Source: Casuarius casuarius (lineage: Eukaryota > Chordata > Aves > Casuariiformes > Casuariidae). From it: a stretch of 64,000 bases of DNA. The stretch is from assembly GCA_003342895.1 (NCBI GenBank), contig PTFA01000092.1, forward strand, positions 1,685,279-1,749,278. Direction: 5' to 3'. Below are positions 1 to 10,935 of this stretch, in pieces. The translations under genes and the position numbers were made by a program. Under the pieces are notes generated by a model. The model saw nothing but the letters and a program-made list of their open reading frames with translations. It searched no databases and had not been told where the DNA came from. Position 1 is the first letter of the stretch; every line of letters starts with the position of its first letter.

Positions 1-171
1 CTGCCTGCCTGTCCCTGCCTGTCCCTGCCCTGCCTGTCCCTGTCCCTGCCCTGCCCTGCATGTCCCTGTCCCTGCCCCTGCCTGTCCCTGTCCCTGTCCC
101 TTCCTGCCCCTGCCCTGTCCTGCCTGTCCTGCCTGTCCCTGTCCCTGCTCTGCCCTGCATGTCCCTGTCCC

Positions 172-212
<41 letters not shown>

Positions 213-376
213 TTCTGCCCCTGCCCTGTCCCGCCTGTCCTGCCTGTCCCTGTCCCTGCCCTGCCCTGCATGTCCCTGCCCCTGCCTGTCCCTGTCCCTG
301 CCTGTCCCTGTCCCTGCCCTGCCCTGTCCTGCCTGTCCCTGTCCCTGCTCTGCCCTGCATGTCCCTGCCCTGCCTA

Positions 377-409
<33 letters not shown>

Positions 410-558
410 TTGCCCTGCCCTGTCCTGCCCATCCCTGCCCTGCCTGTCCTGCTCTGCCTGTCCTGCTCTGTGTGTCCTGCCTGTCCCTGTCCTGCCTGTC
501 CCTGTCCCTGTCCCTGCCCATCCCTGCCCGTCCCTGCCCTGCCCGCTCCTGCCCCCCA
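1..558. repeat. CCCTGT/CCCTGC minisatellite with higher-order periodicity
   Basis: The whole stretch is built from CCTGT, CCTGCC and CCCTGT words with few other bases. Pure CCCTGT runs occur around 175-210 and 375-410. A longer unit is superimposed: the phrase CTGCATGTCCCTG recurs with its ATG at 60, 159, 270 and 359, giving units of 99, 111 and 89 bp. The array reaches the left edge of the window, so its true length is unknown. The minus strand reads GGGACA repeats, which satisfy the usual G-quadruplex rule of GGG runs with short loops. The open reading frames here are proline/cysteine/leucine-rich translations of the repeat and are not genes. Confidence 0.95.
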
Positions 559-1020
559 GCCAGCAGCCTCTGCTGCGGGGCCAGCGGGAGCTGCGTTTGG
601 GGAGGGTCGGGGCGGTGGGGGACGGATGAGCCGCGGGGCCGCCCGGCCGCCGAGCTTTGGGGAAGGAGAAGGCGACCGGGCAGGCCGAGGGTTCAAGGAG
701 ATCTGTCTTCCCCCCGTCACACACAAACAGGCACTCGGATTTTGCATCCCGGGGGATTTTCCCTCCAAGCGAGCACGACGTGGCAGCTAGCTGCTGCGTC
801 CCCGAGTGACAGCTCGCTGGGTGTCACGGCCAGGGCCCGGTGACTGCTCCAAGCAGCTCCTCCAAAGACACTTGGCTCCCGTCCCCCGCCTGAGCCGCGC
901 GTCCGCAGGGCAGGCAGCGCAGCCGGGAGCGCCGCGGGGGACGGGGGACGCGGCGGCCGGTGCCCCGGCCGCTTTGCCCGGCCCACGGGGACGGAAGGCA
1001 GCGCGAGAAGCCGCACAGCC
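559..1020. promoter_or_regulatory. CpG island (promoter-like, no gene identified)
   Basis: I count about 50 CpG dinucleotides in roughly 460 bp, a very high density for vertebrate DNA, with overall GC well above 60%. It abuts the minisatellite on its left and passes abruptly into AT-rich DNA at about 1030. There is no recognisable coding exon; frames stay open because of base composition. It could be the promoter or first exon of a gene lying to the left, or an orphan CpG island. Confidence 0.7.
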
Positions 1021-1450
1021 AGGGATTATTTTTTTGCAATATACGCTTTGCAATTAGACACATCCAATGGATTATTTCCCTACTTCTGCCTTTGATCTTT
1101 TGCAACTAGACAGCTTTATAAATACAGCTCCTCCGTTTTCAGCCATTTTGCATTTTCCTGTACGATTAATGTACAGCACTGATCCATCTCTTTTCTTCTT
1201 CTTTTTGCAATTCTTTCCCCNAGAAATGGGCACGCTCCATCCCCGCTGCCCCTCTGGTATCTGCTGCCTCTTTCTCCTGGCGTCATCATTGACACACGAA
1301 AATAAAAAAGTATTTTGCTGGTCAGTGTTGAGGAGATTATGGTATGGGTAGAAATCCAATGCCCTCAACCTACTGCGCAAGATCTGTGACTGTTATTAAT
1401 TTGTAAAACCAGCAGAACTTATACACAGAAATGAATGCTTTATGCTAATT

Positions 1451-1520
1451 ACTAAGTAAAGATTTTTATCAGCAGTGCAGCAAATACTAAGTAAAGATTT
1501 TTATCAGCAGTGCAGCAAAT
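1451..1520. repeat. Exact 35-bp tandem duplication (2 copies)
   Basis: Positions 1451-1485 and 1486-1520 are identical and head to tail. The unit begins ACTAAGTAAAG and ends GCAGCAAAT. There are no differences between copies, so the duplication is recent or was introduced in assembly. Neither copy lies in a gene that I can support. Confidence 0.97.
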
Positions 1521-2805
1521 CTCTGGAGTTTCTGCATTTGTTTTGCACTTAAAAGAACTTGGCGTAAATGTAATCAGCACATTAAGCCGCATCCTTTCAT
1601 GAGAGGGCCGGGAAGCGGGATGAAGGCTGTCGCGCAAGTCTCCGTGCCGTGTGCCAGGCGACCTTGGAGCAAGCGGAGCCAGGGAGTTCATTCACGCGGG
1701 GTCCTGGCTCGGGGTTTATTATTGCTGTTGTGGTTATTAGGATTATGTTTATTATTGTTATTATTATTTTAGAGTAATGCCTCTTTGCACCCTTCGCTCC
1801 TCAAAGCACATGGTGTTGATCCGGTAGATGACAGCGCTGGCAGAGAGGAGAGCATCTGTCTAGCTCTCCGGAGAAAAGCAGGCAGACCATATAATTTCCC
1901 CTTCAACTTCTCGTCTCACCGCTTTCCCGTTACTGGGTTTGTTTTCAGCAGTGTCCATCCTCCCTTTTCCTCCCCCCATCCCATTCCTTAAAATCCAGCC
2001 TCTCCCAAGCCGCACAGGGAGCTGCCCGGGGTGCGACGCCTTCCCCGCGATGCGGCCCGTGGCCTGCGGAGCTGGAGCGCCGGGGAGGGGGTGATGCCGC
2101 GCCAGCCCCTGCCCCGGGACGGCGGCTGAGCCCCCCCAGCAGCGGGCCGGGCGTTGGGAGATGCTCCCCACCGCCGAGGGGGACCTCTCCTCGCCTGCTC
2201 CTTGCAGGCCGACCAAGCTAGCAAGGAGAGAAGAGAAGGGCCTGGTTTCCCCGGGAGGGCAGGTGGGTGCAGGGGGTTCAGGAGACCTTGGGTGGTTTCT
2301 GTCCAAGTTGCTCTTTTGTTACGTAAAAATAAAACACAGAAATGTTGCTCCCCCCTTGCTCTGCGAGTCTCTGGGCATCAGACGTGAGAGGAAGGGTGAG
2401 CTGGGGCAGAGGGTCGGGGCGGGAGTCCCTGCCTGGGGCAGTGCCGGCAGGGAAAGAGCAGCTGAACCTCCCCCTCTCCAGCACGGAAACACGTCTTTGG
2501 CACTGCCAGCTCTGCCTCTTGCCCCGCTGGGTTTCTCCCNTCCTTCCCTCCTCTCCATTCTCCCTTCTTCCAGGAAGGATGAGCAGAGATCCTGTCCTTT
2601 TCCATTCTCTTCCTGCTCTCTCTGTCCCATGTATCGGTCTCTGTTTCTCCTGTATTTCTCCCTGTTAGTCCAAGCCCTCTCTCTCTGCAGAGCCTTTCTG
2701 TGAGCAGACTATCCTTGGCGGGCTTGGAGGTGAAAATTTAGCCAGAGACCATCAAATCCATCAGCTCGGCTATTTCTGCCCCTAAAGCTCTGTCCTCAGT
2801 AAGAC

Positions 2806-2821
2806 GAGAGAGAGAGAGAGG
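2806..2821. repeat. (GA)8 microsatellite
   Basis: An uninterrupted GA run of 16 bases in otherwise unique sequence. Confidence 0.9.
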
Positions 2822-5734
2822 CAGCGCAAAGGCGTTTTCTCACTCGGGAGAAGCCACGGATGTGAACTCCTCGGCACAGCGACCGTTTCCCGTGGCGTGT
2901 GTCTGTACAGCTCCAGCACAAGGCATGGACCATACTGTTGTTTCCCCANTATTTCCACTTTTCTGACTCCTACTGTGCCGCTCCTTCATCTTTACCTGTG
3001 ACACATATATTTTTATATCTTTTTTTTTTCCTGTTTATGCATCTGTCTGATTTGCTCTTTAGGGCTTATGGTTTTAGACATATTTTTTTTNATGCATAGT
3101 GTTAATAACAGGTGTCATCATGGAATAGTAATTAAATAATTAGGGAACTCGTTCCATTTGGGGCAGTCAGAATGCCCCATATGGCAGAAATACACCTTTT
3201 AATGTGAAGAACTAAATATGTCTATAGCTAGGCACAAAATGTTGAGTTTAGCTGTCCATAAACTTAAATATGTGCATTTCTTACCCAGTCAGATCCTCCA
3301 TAGACCCATAAAGCAAATGACACGGTGATCTGCTCTTACTTGCTCTAAGAGCTTGGAGAAGTTTCTTGAGAGAGCTCCTTCTGTAGCTCTTGTTGTCGTG
3401 AATCAGCCGCGAGATTCACTGTTCACCTTCACGTCCACTTCTCGGGACTTCTCCGAGTCGAGGGCAGCCTCTTGTTGGAAAGAGGGCACCTGCTTTTTGA
3501 CCTGGTGGTTTTTGCGAGATGCTCCTGAAAGAGCATCATCACCNTTACTCAGTAACAGCTTATCCACTGCAAAATGGTCCTCTTGCCACCGTGATCCACC
3601 CATCTGCTCCTGAGCGGGCTGCAGGAGCTGCGCCCGGGGCAGGCGGCTGGACCAACACGCACCCCCGATGGTGCAGCNCAGGGATGTTAAACTTCTGAGC
3701 AGTCGAGCCCAAACCTGCCCCAGAAAGCGTCCTCCCACTCGTGCCCCTCCGCTTGCGCCCCGCTTGGAGGCAGCTGCGCTTTCCGAGGGCAGAAGGAGCT
3801 CCCCGGGCTCAGCCGCCGGCGTCAGCGGAGACCCTTCCCTGCGCCGAATCACGGCCATCTGCAGACACCGCGTGGATTCTCCCCTCCGTGTGCAGAAGAG
3901 AGGCTGAAGATTATGAGAAGAAAAGCGAAGGTGTTAATTGAAGATGCATCTTTATTGTAGATCAGAAAATCTAGCTTCAAATCCCTTAAGCGTAGGGCAG
4001 AAACAAGTCTTTTAGGGAATCTGTTAATACCCGGTGAGGGCATACGCGGTGGGTACAGGGCATTGGACATAAAGAATGAAGCTGTCCTGAGGCAGAGCGA
4101 TTCGGGCCGTATTGAGTGGTATTTATTCACGTTTGTCAACTTCTCCTGATGTTTGTGAGCCAAAAACTGTTGTCTCAGGAAAGTTCTGTAATACNGGTGT
4201 TCTGCCGTTGTAGAAGACAAAATATATTCCTTCTAAAAATACCCGTCTTACAGGGAGAATAAAGGCTAACATTATGTCTTGAATTGCCTGTTCTTATAGG
4301 CAGCAGTCTCTCTATTCCATCCTCAGAAACGGCAGAAGTTTCCCTTCTGACCCAGCTGTAATAGCAGTTTGGCAAACAGAGTAGTCTGTATGCGGTGAAT
4401 TTTAAGAAGTAANTAGGATTTGACTGTTGCTTTCCTTAAAAAAGGAAGAAAAGGCTCATGGGCTGTGCCTAAAGGTCTGGGTTAGATTTGGCTGAGCTAG
4501 CCAGCGCGTTGTGTCCCCGCGTGTCCACTCTGCCCTTCTGGTGCAAAAGGAAGGTGAGTTTAATTTAGGGGCCTGATGCAGTGGCCACTAAAAGCAATAG
4601 TAATTGCTGCTGGAATTTAGCTCAGATCACAAGGTACAGGAAAGCTGAGGGCAAGACTCAAAAGCTCGTGTACGTAAACGTGGATGCCCAGTGAAGCGTG
4701 TGTCGCTAACCCAGCTTGCGCAGGTTGAGGCCCGAAGANGACATAGCGCCCNCACTGACATCTCTGACGTATGTGANCCAAAGATTGGAAGACTCTACAC
4801 AGGAAACAAATGGTAAAATGCCTTTTTATTTAGCTTTTAATAGCTTCTTTTATTCTGATGATTTAAAGCCCTGAAAGGTTAAGAAATAGTTGATTGATTG
4901 AAGTCAAAATAAATGGTAAAGGAAAATAAAAGTTCACTGGCAGAAAGGTGAACTGTTTTTTTGCTCTTTTCTCTCACTTTCCCTCTCTGTTTCAAGGACA
5001 AGCTTGGTCCGAATTTGGCCACAGANTGAGGTTTAGTAAAACTGGACTAAAACTCTACAGAAATGATCCATGAAGTTCTACTAATGCAAACAGAGTAGGC
5101 AACTACATCTTTGTTTTTTTTAAAAAAGGGAGGGCATTATTTTATTGTGCGTGATATCAACAAACTTAATTTCTATACTTGACGACGCAAACCCTGATTT
5201 TGGTGAGCTGCCTGTGCCCGGAGATCAGGCCGTGAAAGCTTTTCAATATTTTTCTGTAGGAATTTGTATGAGCTGGTTAGAGAGTTTTAAAAGCCAGTAT
5301 TAGGAAGATGAGAACAAACTGTTGATAACCTAGAACATATATATTTATACATAAAGAATCTGATGATATAGCTACAAGGTCATAAATGCTGGAATATTAA
5401 GATAAATAGCAGAGCTCTTGAGTAAATGAAAAGCTAGTTAGGCCAATAAACATCTAAAAAACCACATACGAACAAACATCCCGTTCTTAGCTCACAGAGT
5501 GAGTGCTGTTTACAGCTTTAACCGATTTTAGGGCCAGTTCCTGCTGGAGTGGGCAGTAAACAAGTGAATCAGATGGTCGTCGTACTAGCTGGATTTCTAA
5601 GTCCTGTATAAGTGTCCGACAACAGGCATCCCTGGCTGACGTCCGAGCATCCAGCAGCCGCGGAGGTGCCGTACGCTCGTGCGGACGCAATATGCGTGCG
5701 GCTGTATTCACACACCTCGACTTCCCACGCGCAG

Positions 5735-5764
5735 TCTAAGTCTAAGTCTAAGTCTAAGTCTAAG
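5735..5764. repeat. (TCTAAG)5 hexamer array
   Basis: Five perfect head-to-tail copies of TCTAAG, followed by TGTATG. An unusual hexamer microsatellite, likely to vary in copy number. It reads as alternating serine/lysine in one frame, but that ORF has no other support. Confidence 0.97.
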
Positions 5765-7089
5765 TGTATGGGCTGCGTGCAAAGAAATGAATATACAACG
5801 AAGGAGAATCCAGCACCAGCGCCAAAGCCAGGATCTCGCGGTCTCTTCTGCGCAGTTAATGCACGGCGTTGGCGAGGGACGTGCCGAAGTCCCTGGGCTC
5901 CAGCGACTGCAAGGCAGTCAGCGTTGCCTCTAGTCCCCTCTCTCACTTTGCTGCAGCCTCCCTCTGCCCACATATTCTTTATCGGACAAAAGCTTGTACC
6001 CAGACCCAGTACTCGCTTCGGCAGTCTCTTGTCCNTCTTCTCCGCTTCACACTCAACTCAGGAGCGAGCTGTGACTTACTGTGAGCGCTGAATTTCACCC
6101 CGAGTGCATGTGGGGAGGGGAGCAAGGCTGTAGGTTGTATTTTAAATCCTGAAAACATATTTTAAGGGCTCTGCTGCTGTCTGTTCTCCAGTTCTTGAGA
6201 AAAACTCAGCTAAGGAAAGATTTTGGTAGAAACCCAAAACTGACATTCGCCTGCCTTTTCCAGGTAATGCATATGCATACATGCAAAACTCCGGCATTGG
6301 TTGTTTCTGCCTCGGGATTAAGAGCTATGGCATGCACAGAAATAGAAGCCCATCTTTGCAAAATTGCCTTTAAAAATCCCATATGCCAGTTGCACACCCT
6401 GCAAAGATGTAGGCTTGAGCAGGGGTGAGTAGATGAGGCTGCAAGCCAGGAGCACGAGCCCGCGGCTTTGTTTCCCGCAGGTTTGCTTTGTCCCTGGGCC
6501 CTTCGTCCTTCCCCAGTCTGGTTTCCCTCTCTGGGAGGGGGAGGTTATTCTTCGGGGCTTCTTTCTGTCTCGCAATATTGCTCAACGGTGACACTTTATT
6601 CGGTCACCAGGAGATTGACCCCACGTTTGCCCAAATATCCTAAATTCCTATGAATGGATCTTTATGTTTGGCATATACAAGAAATAGAGGGCTGGCTCTT
6701 GAAGCTACCTCAAACGCAGGTGGGTTGTGACAGCCCATCAGGGTGCTGGGAGCTATGTCTGAAGACGATGTGTGGTGCAGTTTCTTGAAATACAGAAAAA
6801 AAAATCAGATAATTTTGGAAGAGAAGTAAAAGTGCCCTAAAAGCCTCTCTAAATTAGCAAAAACATAGCAGTGATTGTTGTTGTTATGAAAATAGCAGAC
6901 CAAGGTCTGGGTGTTCTCCATCCCACCCTGAATGACTTCTGGGCAGAATAAATCCTTTATGCTTTTAAAATAAATGCGAGCACTTCCCAGTGCCAGGGCC
7001 ATGTGCATTCGCAGTGAAATGACACCAGGAGATGCCTTGGGCTCCAGTTTGCATTCCCAGCATTCGTCCAGCCCTGCCGCTCTGGGGAG
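5765..7089. other. Unique non-coding DNA
   Basis: No recognisable gene or transposon. It contains the POU-dimer palindrome at 6267 and one ambiguous base at 6035. A 234-base ORF runs across the POU site with a possible acceptor before it and a GGTGAG donor-like site near 6422, but the reading resembles nothing known. Confidence 0.55.
6267..6278. promoter_or_regulatory. Perfect POU homodimer site (MORE palindrome) with adjacent octamer-like site
   Basis: ATGCATATGCAT is a perfect 12-bp palindrome and is identical to the MORE element bound by homodimers of POU-domain factors such as Oct-1, Oct-4 and the Brn group. Two bases downstream, ATGCAAAA at 6281 is one mismatch from the canonical octamer ATGCAAAT. 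The sequence match is direct; occupancy by a POU factor is inference. Confidence 0.5.
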
Positions 7090-7260
7090 CCGATTTGAAT
7101 GTAAACGGGGANGCGAAGGAGCCGCCCGGCGCGGGGCTCTGCGGGGACGGGGACGGGGACAGGGACGGGGACGGGGACGGCCGGGCTGGCGGCTGCTCCC
7201 TCTCCGCCTCCAGCGCCGCTTTGTTCAGCGCCGCGGATGAACCTTCCTGGGGCGGCTGGG
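7090..7260. promoter_or_regulatory. Small CpG-rich patch containing a GGGGAC array
   Basis: GC-rich island with many CpGs. Positions 7143-7182 hold six or seven copies of GGGGAC or GGGACA-type hexamers on the plus strand, a canonical G-quadruplex-forming pattern. It reads as alternating Asp/Gly in one frame; not a gene. One N at 7112. Confidence 0.65.
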
Positions 7261-9560
7261 ACAGCTCGCCGGCACGGGAGGTTTTCAGCAGCTAAAAGAT
7301 TCCTGATTCTTCTGTCAAATGCAATTGAAAAAAAANGCACCAACAAGCAAGCCGTGCAGATGAAATGCTGAAATAATCTGAGAAGGGANAGATAAAATGT
7401 ATAATCAGGAGATAAGAAACACCGTACTAGTTTTCTCTTGCTCTTCCCCCGGTGGTGTTGCCGGGTTTTGGAGCATGCATTTCCCCTTTCGAGGCATCCG
7501 ACACCGAGAGAATTCCTTTCGGCTGTTTCGGGAGGGCTGGGCATTGCTGTTTTTTTTCCTTTCCAAGATCCTATTGGGACTGTCAGGACTCTGCCCGCTG
7601 ATTTTTACCAGCCCGTCATTAATGCGTTTGATTTAGTTTTGTTCAAGGGAAGCATAAAGCATTTCCTGCCTCTTTCCAGCAAAATTCGCAAATCTGCTTT
7701 TGTAGCTGCTGCAGTTCTATTTCTGAAAAATCCACTTTTAATCTGAGAAAGTATTTTGAAGTGGGGAGTTTTCAATGTGGAGATATATGTTGGCTTTAAA
7801 CATGTGTTTGCAGGATTCTGCATAGCGGAAGTTTTCTATTTCCCCAAACTTTCACGAGATTTCAAGTTAATCAGAAGAAATGGTATTAGGGAGGAGTGAT
7901 TGTAAAATACCCTTTATAGAAACAATTTGTAATCAGTTCACTCTTTTGGGAAAGATCTTGGCTCTCCGAGGTCCGGGCTGGAGCCTCCCTCTGCTGTGGT
8001 TAACTGGGGCATCGCTGCTTGTCTCGGTGGGAATAGGAAACGGTGCCTTTTTGCTGGGTTTGGAAGTCATTTGGGAGGATGAATTCCCGAAACCAAATTG
8101 CTGACGTGTGAAGCCGCACAGTCCTGCAAACATGAAAAATGATGCTGGCAGTCGGCTGAGAGAGTGAATACCTGCTCGTGGGCCTCTTTGAACAAAGATA
8201 GGTGAGTGGTGCAAAAATATGNCCCCATGTAAGCTGAGTGCGAGGCTTTGTTTGGGGTTTTTTTGGTCTATATTGATGTTTTCTGACTTGGAACTCAAAA
8301 ACGTGGTGAAGTTTCCCTGTGAAGCACGTGAGCGGACTCAGAGAAGCCCCAGGCTCCTGCAGACTGCGGCCGCTTCCTTCGGGCAGGTAAAGTGGCAAAG
8401 AGAAAACAGTGGCTGAGGAAATTTTATATCGATAGAGCACAAAAGGAAAGTAACATCTGAAAAGGTTTTTCCTCTCTCCTTCCTTGCAGTGGAGTGATTT
8501 CTAGTTTATTGTACATATTGAAGAAAATATCTGACTTTTTTTTCTCAAACCAAAAATAAACAAACAGAAAATAGAACAGACTCGAGCTAAGAAATCAGCA
8601 TTGGAAAACTCCACTGAACTTGCCCGTTCCCCCTCCTGCCATTATTCTGCCTAGGCTGGATCCATTTTCCCCGCCGCAATCAGCTGTGAAGGAGAACTTC
8701 CACTGATTTCAATGGGAACAAGCTAGAATATGTTATATTTAAATCTTTGAATCCTCAGCTGTGCTACCAAGGCATGTAAATCTGTCTTAATACTTTATTT
8801 CAGGTTATTATATTAACAAAATTCAATGATATGCTATGACACAATTGCATTACATGCTATCCGTGTGTTTTGTGCTACAATATTCCACATCCTTGCGTTC
8901 CTGCTCGGCGTGTAAGGAAATCATTGCGTGTGATGTATTTCTCAAAATCTACTTTGAATATGCTACATTTTCCATTCTTCAAGAAGAAAAAATCCTGGGA
9001 CAGCAAACAAACAAACGCGTTTTTTAGAGCATGAAAACAAATTCTCCCAGAATAACGCAGAGAGAAGGAGGAAACGTTCCTGGCTGTGGCAGAGCCTGTC
9101 AGACGCTGTAACAAAGGGTGCTGAAGGCTACTTCAGCCAGAAGAGGACCCAGATTAGTGACCTATATTAGGAATAATCTGGCGCTGCACCACAAACACGG
9201 TTTTGTAATTATAACCCTTACAGCGCAGGCACAGTTGATGCACCGTGTGTCTGTAGATGCACACAAAGCAAAACAACTTCACGGGGAGAGTAACTTTTAA
9301 AATCTGATTCTGATGAAATATTAAAAATACAAGCGAGAATATATGGGGGAGCATCAATTCTTCATAGCATCGAGATGCACAAATTGGACACACGCATGGC
9401 TGCAAGGAAGGAAAAGCAAACAAGGGAACAAATACAAACCATATCCAAACGTGGAGCTTAATCTCTCTATTTTTTAGAGACAGAGAGTCCGTTGCTGCGT
9501 ACCGACCTCTCACAGTTTCAGACCTGCACCCGGGCTTAGAAAGCCTCGCTTTCTCTCCCT
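7261..9560. other. Unique AT-rich non-coding DNA
   Basis: No gene, RNA gene or transposon recognised. Ambiguous bases at 7336, 7389 and 8222. A strong isolated splice-acceptor-like tract (pyrimidines ending CTTGCAG) occurs near 8490, without a convincing donor downstream. Confidence 0.55.
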
Positions 9561-9875
9561 AAACCTGTGCTGATTGTGCAGGGAGTGCTTTGGGCCGTCG
9601 CCGCTGCCAGCCGGGGCTTTGCTCTTCCCGGCTCCGGAGCCGAGGCTGCTCGGACCTGCGGCGCGCGTGCTGAGTCAGTGCTGCCGCACCGCGCTCCCCA
9701 GCAGCCAGCACCCTGCGTCTGCTCCAAAAAGTGCATTTTAACCGTTTGAGGCGTGAGGTCATCCTGCAGCTCCCGGCCTCTCTGCGGCGGGGTGCAGCTC
9801 GCCGCGGAGCCGCGCGGCTTTGTGCGCCGGGGCTGCGCCGGGGCCGCTGGGGACGGTCACTCCGGGAGCTGGCTC
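9561..9875. promoter_or_regulatory. CpG-rich patch with AP-1/MAF-like site
   Basis: Dense CpGs (for example CGGCGCGCG and GCCGCGGAGCCGCGCGG words). At 9668-9680 the sequence TGCTGAGTCAGTG contains a perfect AP-1 core TGAGTCA and matches the MAF recognition element TGCTGAGTCAGCA except at the last two bases. No coding exon is recognised. Confidence 0.5.
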
Positions 9876-10290
9876 CTTTGGAGTCTTTCTTCTCCAACAG
9901 CCGATTTAACCCTTTCAGCTTGCTGACAGCTGAATAAATAGGCAAATGAAGCAGGGCTTAATCTAGTGTCCACCCCCCTTCCACCGGCTCTGTGTTAAAG
10001 AACTTAAGGAACTAATTGCTTCTGTGGTGTTACGCTGCCCTGCGACGGCTGAAAGGCTCCCGAGGTTGGCGTCTTTCTCTGCTCTAAGTGCCAGGCTTAT
10101 TTTGTTGGAATTTTCCATATTTCCATATTAAAACAGCCAGGCCAGGGGAAAAGAGAAAGGAAAAAGAAAAGGAAAAGAAAGAGAGAGACTCATTAAAGCT
10201 GCATCATGTCACCCGGCTGAACTTCCCATCCCTACACTTCGCCCTTCCATCAGCAGCTCGGTAACGATTAGATGTGATGGCTGTTCCTAA
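9876..10290. other. AT-rich unique stretch between two CpG-rich patches
   Basis: Holds TAAT and ATAAA-rich words, a purine-rich run at 10141-10190 and a direct repeat TTCCATAT TTCCATAT at 10113-10128. No gene seen. Confidence 0.45.
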
Positions 10291-10560
10291 CAGGCGGCCG
10301 TCAGCGCGTCCCGCGCCGGCCGAGGCGTAACAACCCTATTTCATCCACCGTAAGTTTATAATTGATGAGGCTCAGATTATCGAATAAACCTCTCCCGAGC
10401 AGGAGAGCACCCGCCCAGCATCCTTCTTCCGCCGAGTCCTCCTCCTCTCCCTCGGCTCGGTCCAGCCGCAGCGCCGGGGCCGCGGCCTGCGGGACGGCGG
10501 CTTCGGGTCCGGCCCCTCGGGCCCATTGACGTGACGAGGGGCTCCTGGCCGGTGCTGCCG
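10291..10560. promoter_or_regulatory. CpG-rich patch
   Basis: CpG-dense sequence flanking a short AT-rich segment (10340-10385). Includes a CRE-like TGACGTGA at about 10527. ORFs across it are compositional. Confidence 0.45.
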
Positions 10561-10657
10561 TGATGCTCAGCTTCACTCAGCCAGAAAATTTGGTATTAGG
10601 GCTGGGAGAAAAGGTCACCTTGGAGGAGCAGTGATAGAGAGTGAAAAGAAAGGGGCT

Positions 10658-10732
10658 CGGAGCGGGAGAGGGGAGGAGGTGTGGGGAGGTGGCGGAGGCT
10701 GGGGAGGGAAGGGGGGAAGGGGACGCGGGGTT
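10658..10732 (+). other. G-rich tract with G-quadruplex pattern
   Basis: Purine-rich run with at least five GGGG or longer runs, most densely at 10701-10730, where GGGG, GGGGGG, GGGG and GGGG are separated by 2-6 bases. This satisfies the standard G-quadruplex pattern on the plus strand. It lies between a CpG-rich patch and an AT-rich block. Confidence 0.7.
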
Positions 10733-10744
10733 TCTAAGCAGGCC

Positions 10745-10935
10745 TGACCCGGGAGGATAAAATATCCTGTTTTCATTGGTTCGAATGAACCATTAGGGAG
10801 AGAGTAATTTGTTGACCTTTTTGCTGCCTTATCATGAGATGAACAGCCTTAATATGGGCTTCACGTTTGCCTTAACCCCACTGTAAATCATAGAGGAATC
10901 GATTTTTTTTTTGCAAAATAAATAAATAAATAAAA
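10745..10935. promoter_or_regulatory. AT-rich block, candidate enhancer-like element
   Basis: Contains TGGTTC-GAAT-GAACCA (6-bp inverted repeat at about 10779-10794), TAAT, TTGTTGACCTTT and TTAATATGG words in unique, low-CpG sequence. It ends in an ATAAATAAAT microsatellite (10917-10935). The look is that of a conserved non-coding element beside CpG islands, but conservation was not tested. Confidence 0.25.

Larger units (their letters stand above)
1021..5734. other. Unique AT-rich non-coding DNA
   Basis: No ORF here resembles a known protein, and no transposon is recognised. The block holds the 35-bp tandem duplication at 1451, an ATT-rich low-complexity stretch at 1730-1770, a GA microsatellite at 2806, short homopolymer runs, and twelve single-N positions (1221, 2540, 2949, 3091, 3544, 3678, 4195, 4413, 4739, 4752, 4777, 5026). 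A modestly GC-rich patch lies at 2010-2260. Otherwise I see nothing. Confidence 0.6.

Noticed and set aside
5998..6024. A string CTCGCTTCGGCAG resembling the start of U6 snRNA.
   Set aside because: Only about 13 bases agree; none of the following conserved U6 sequence is present, so it is coincidental.
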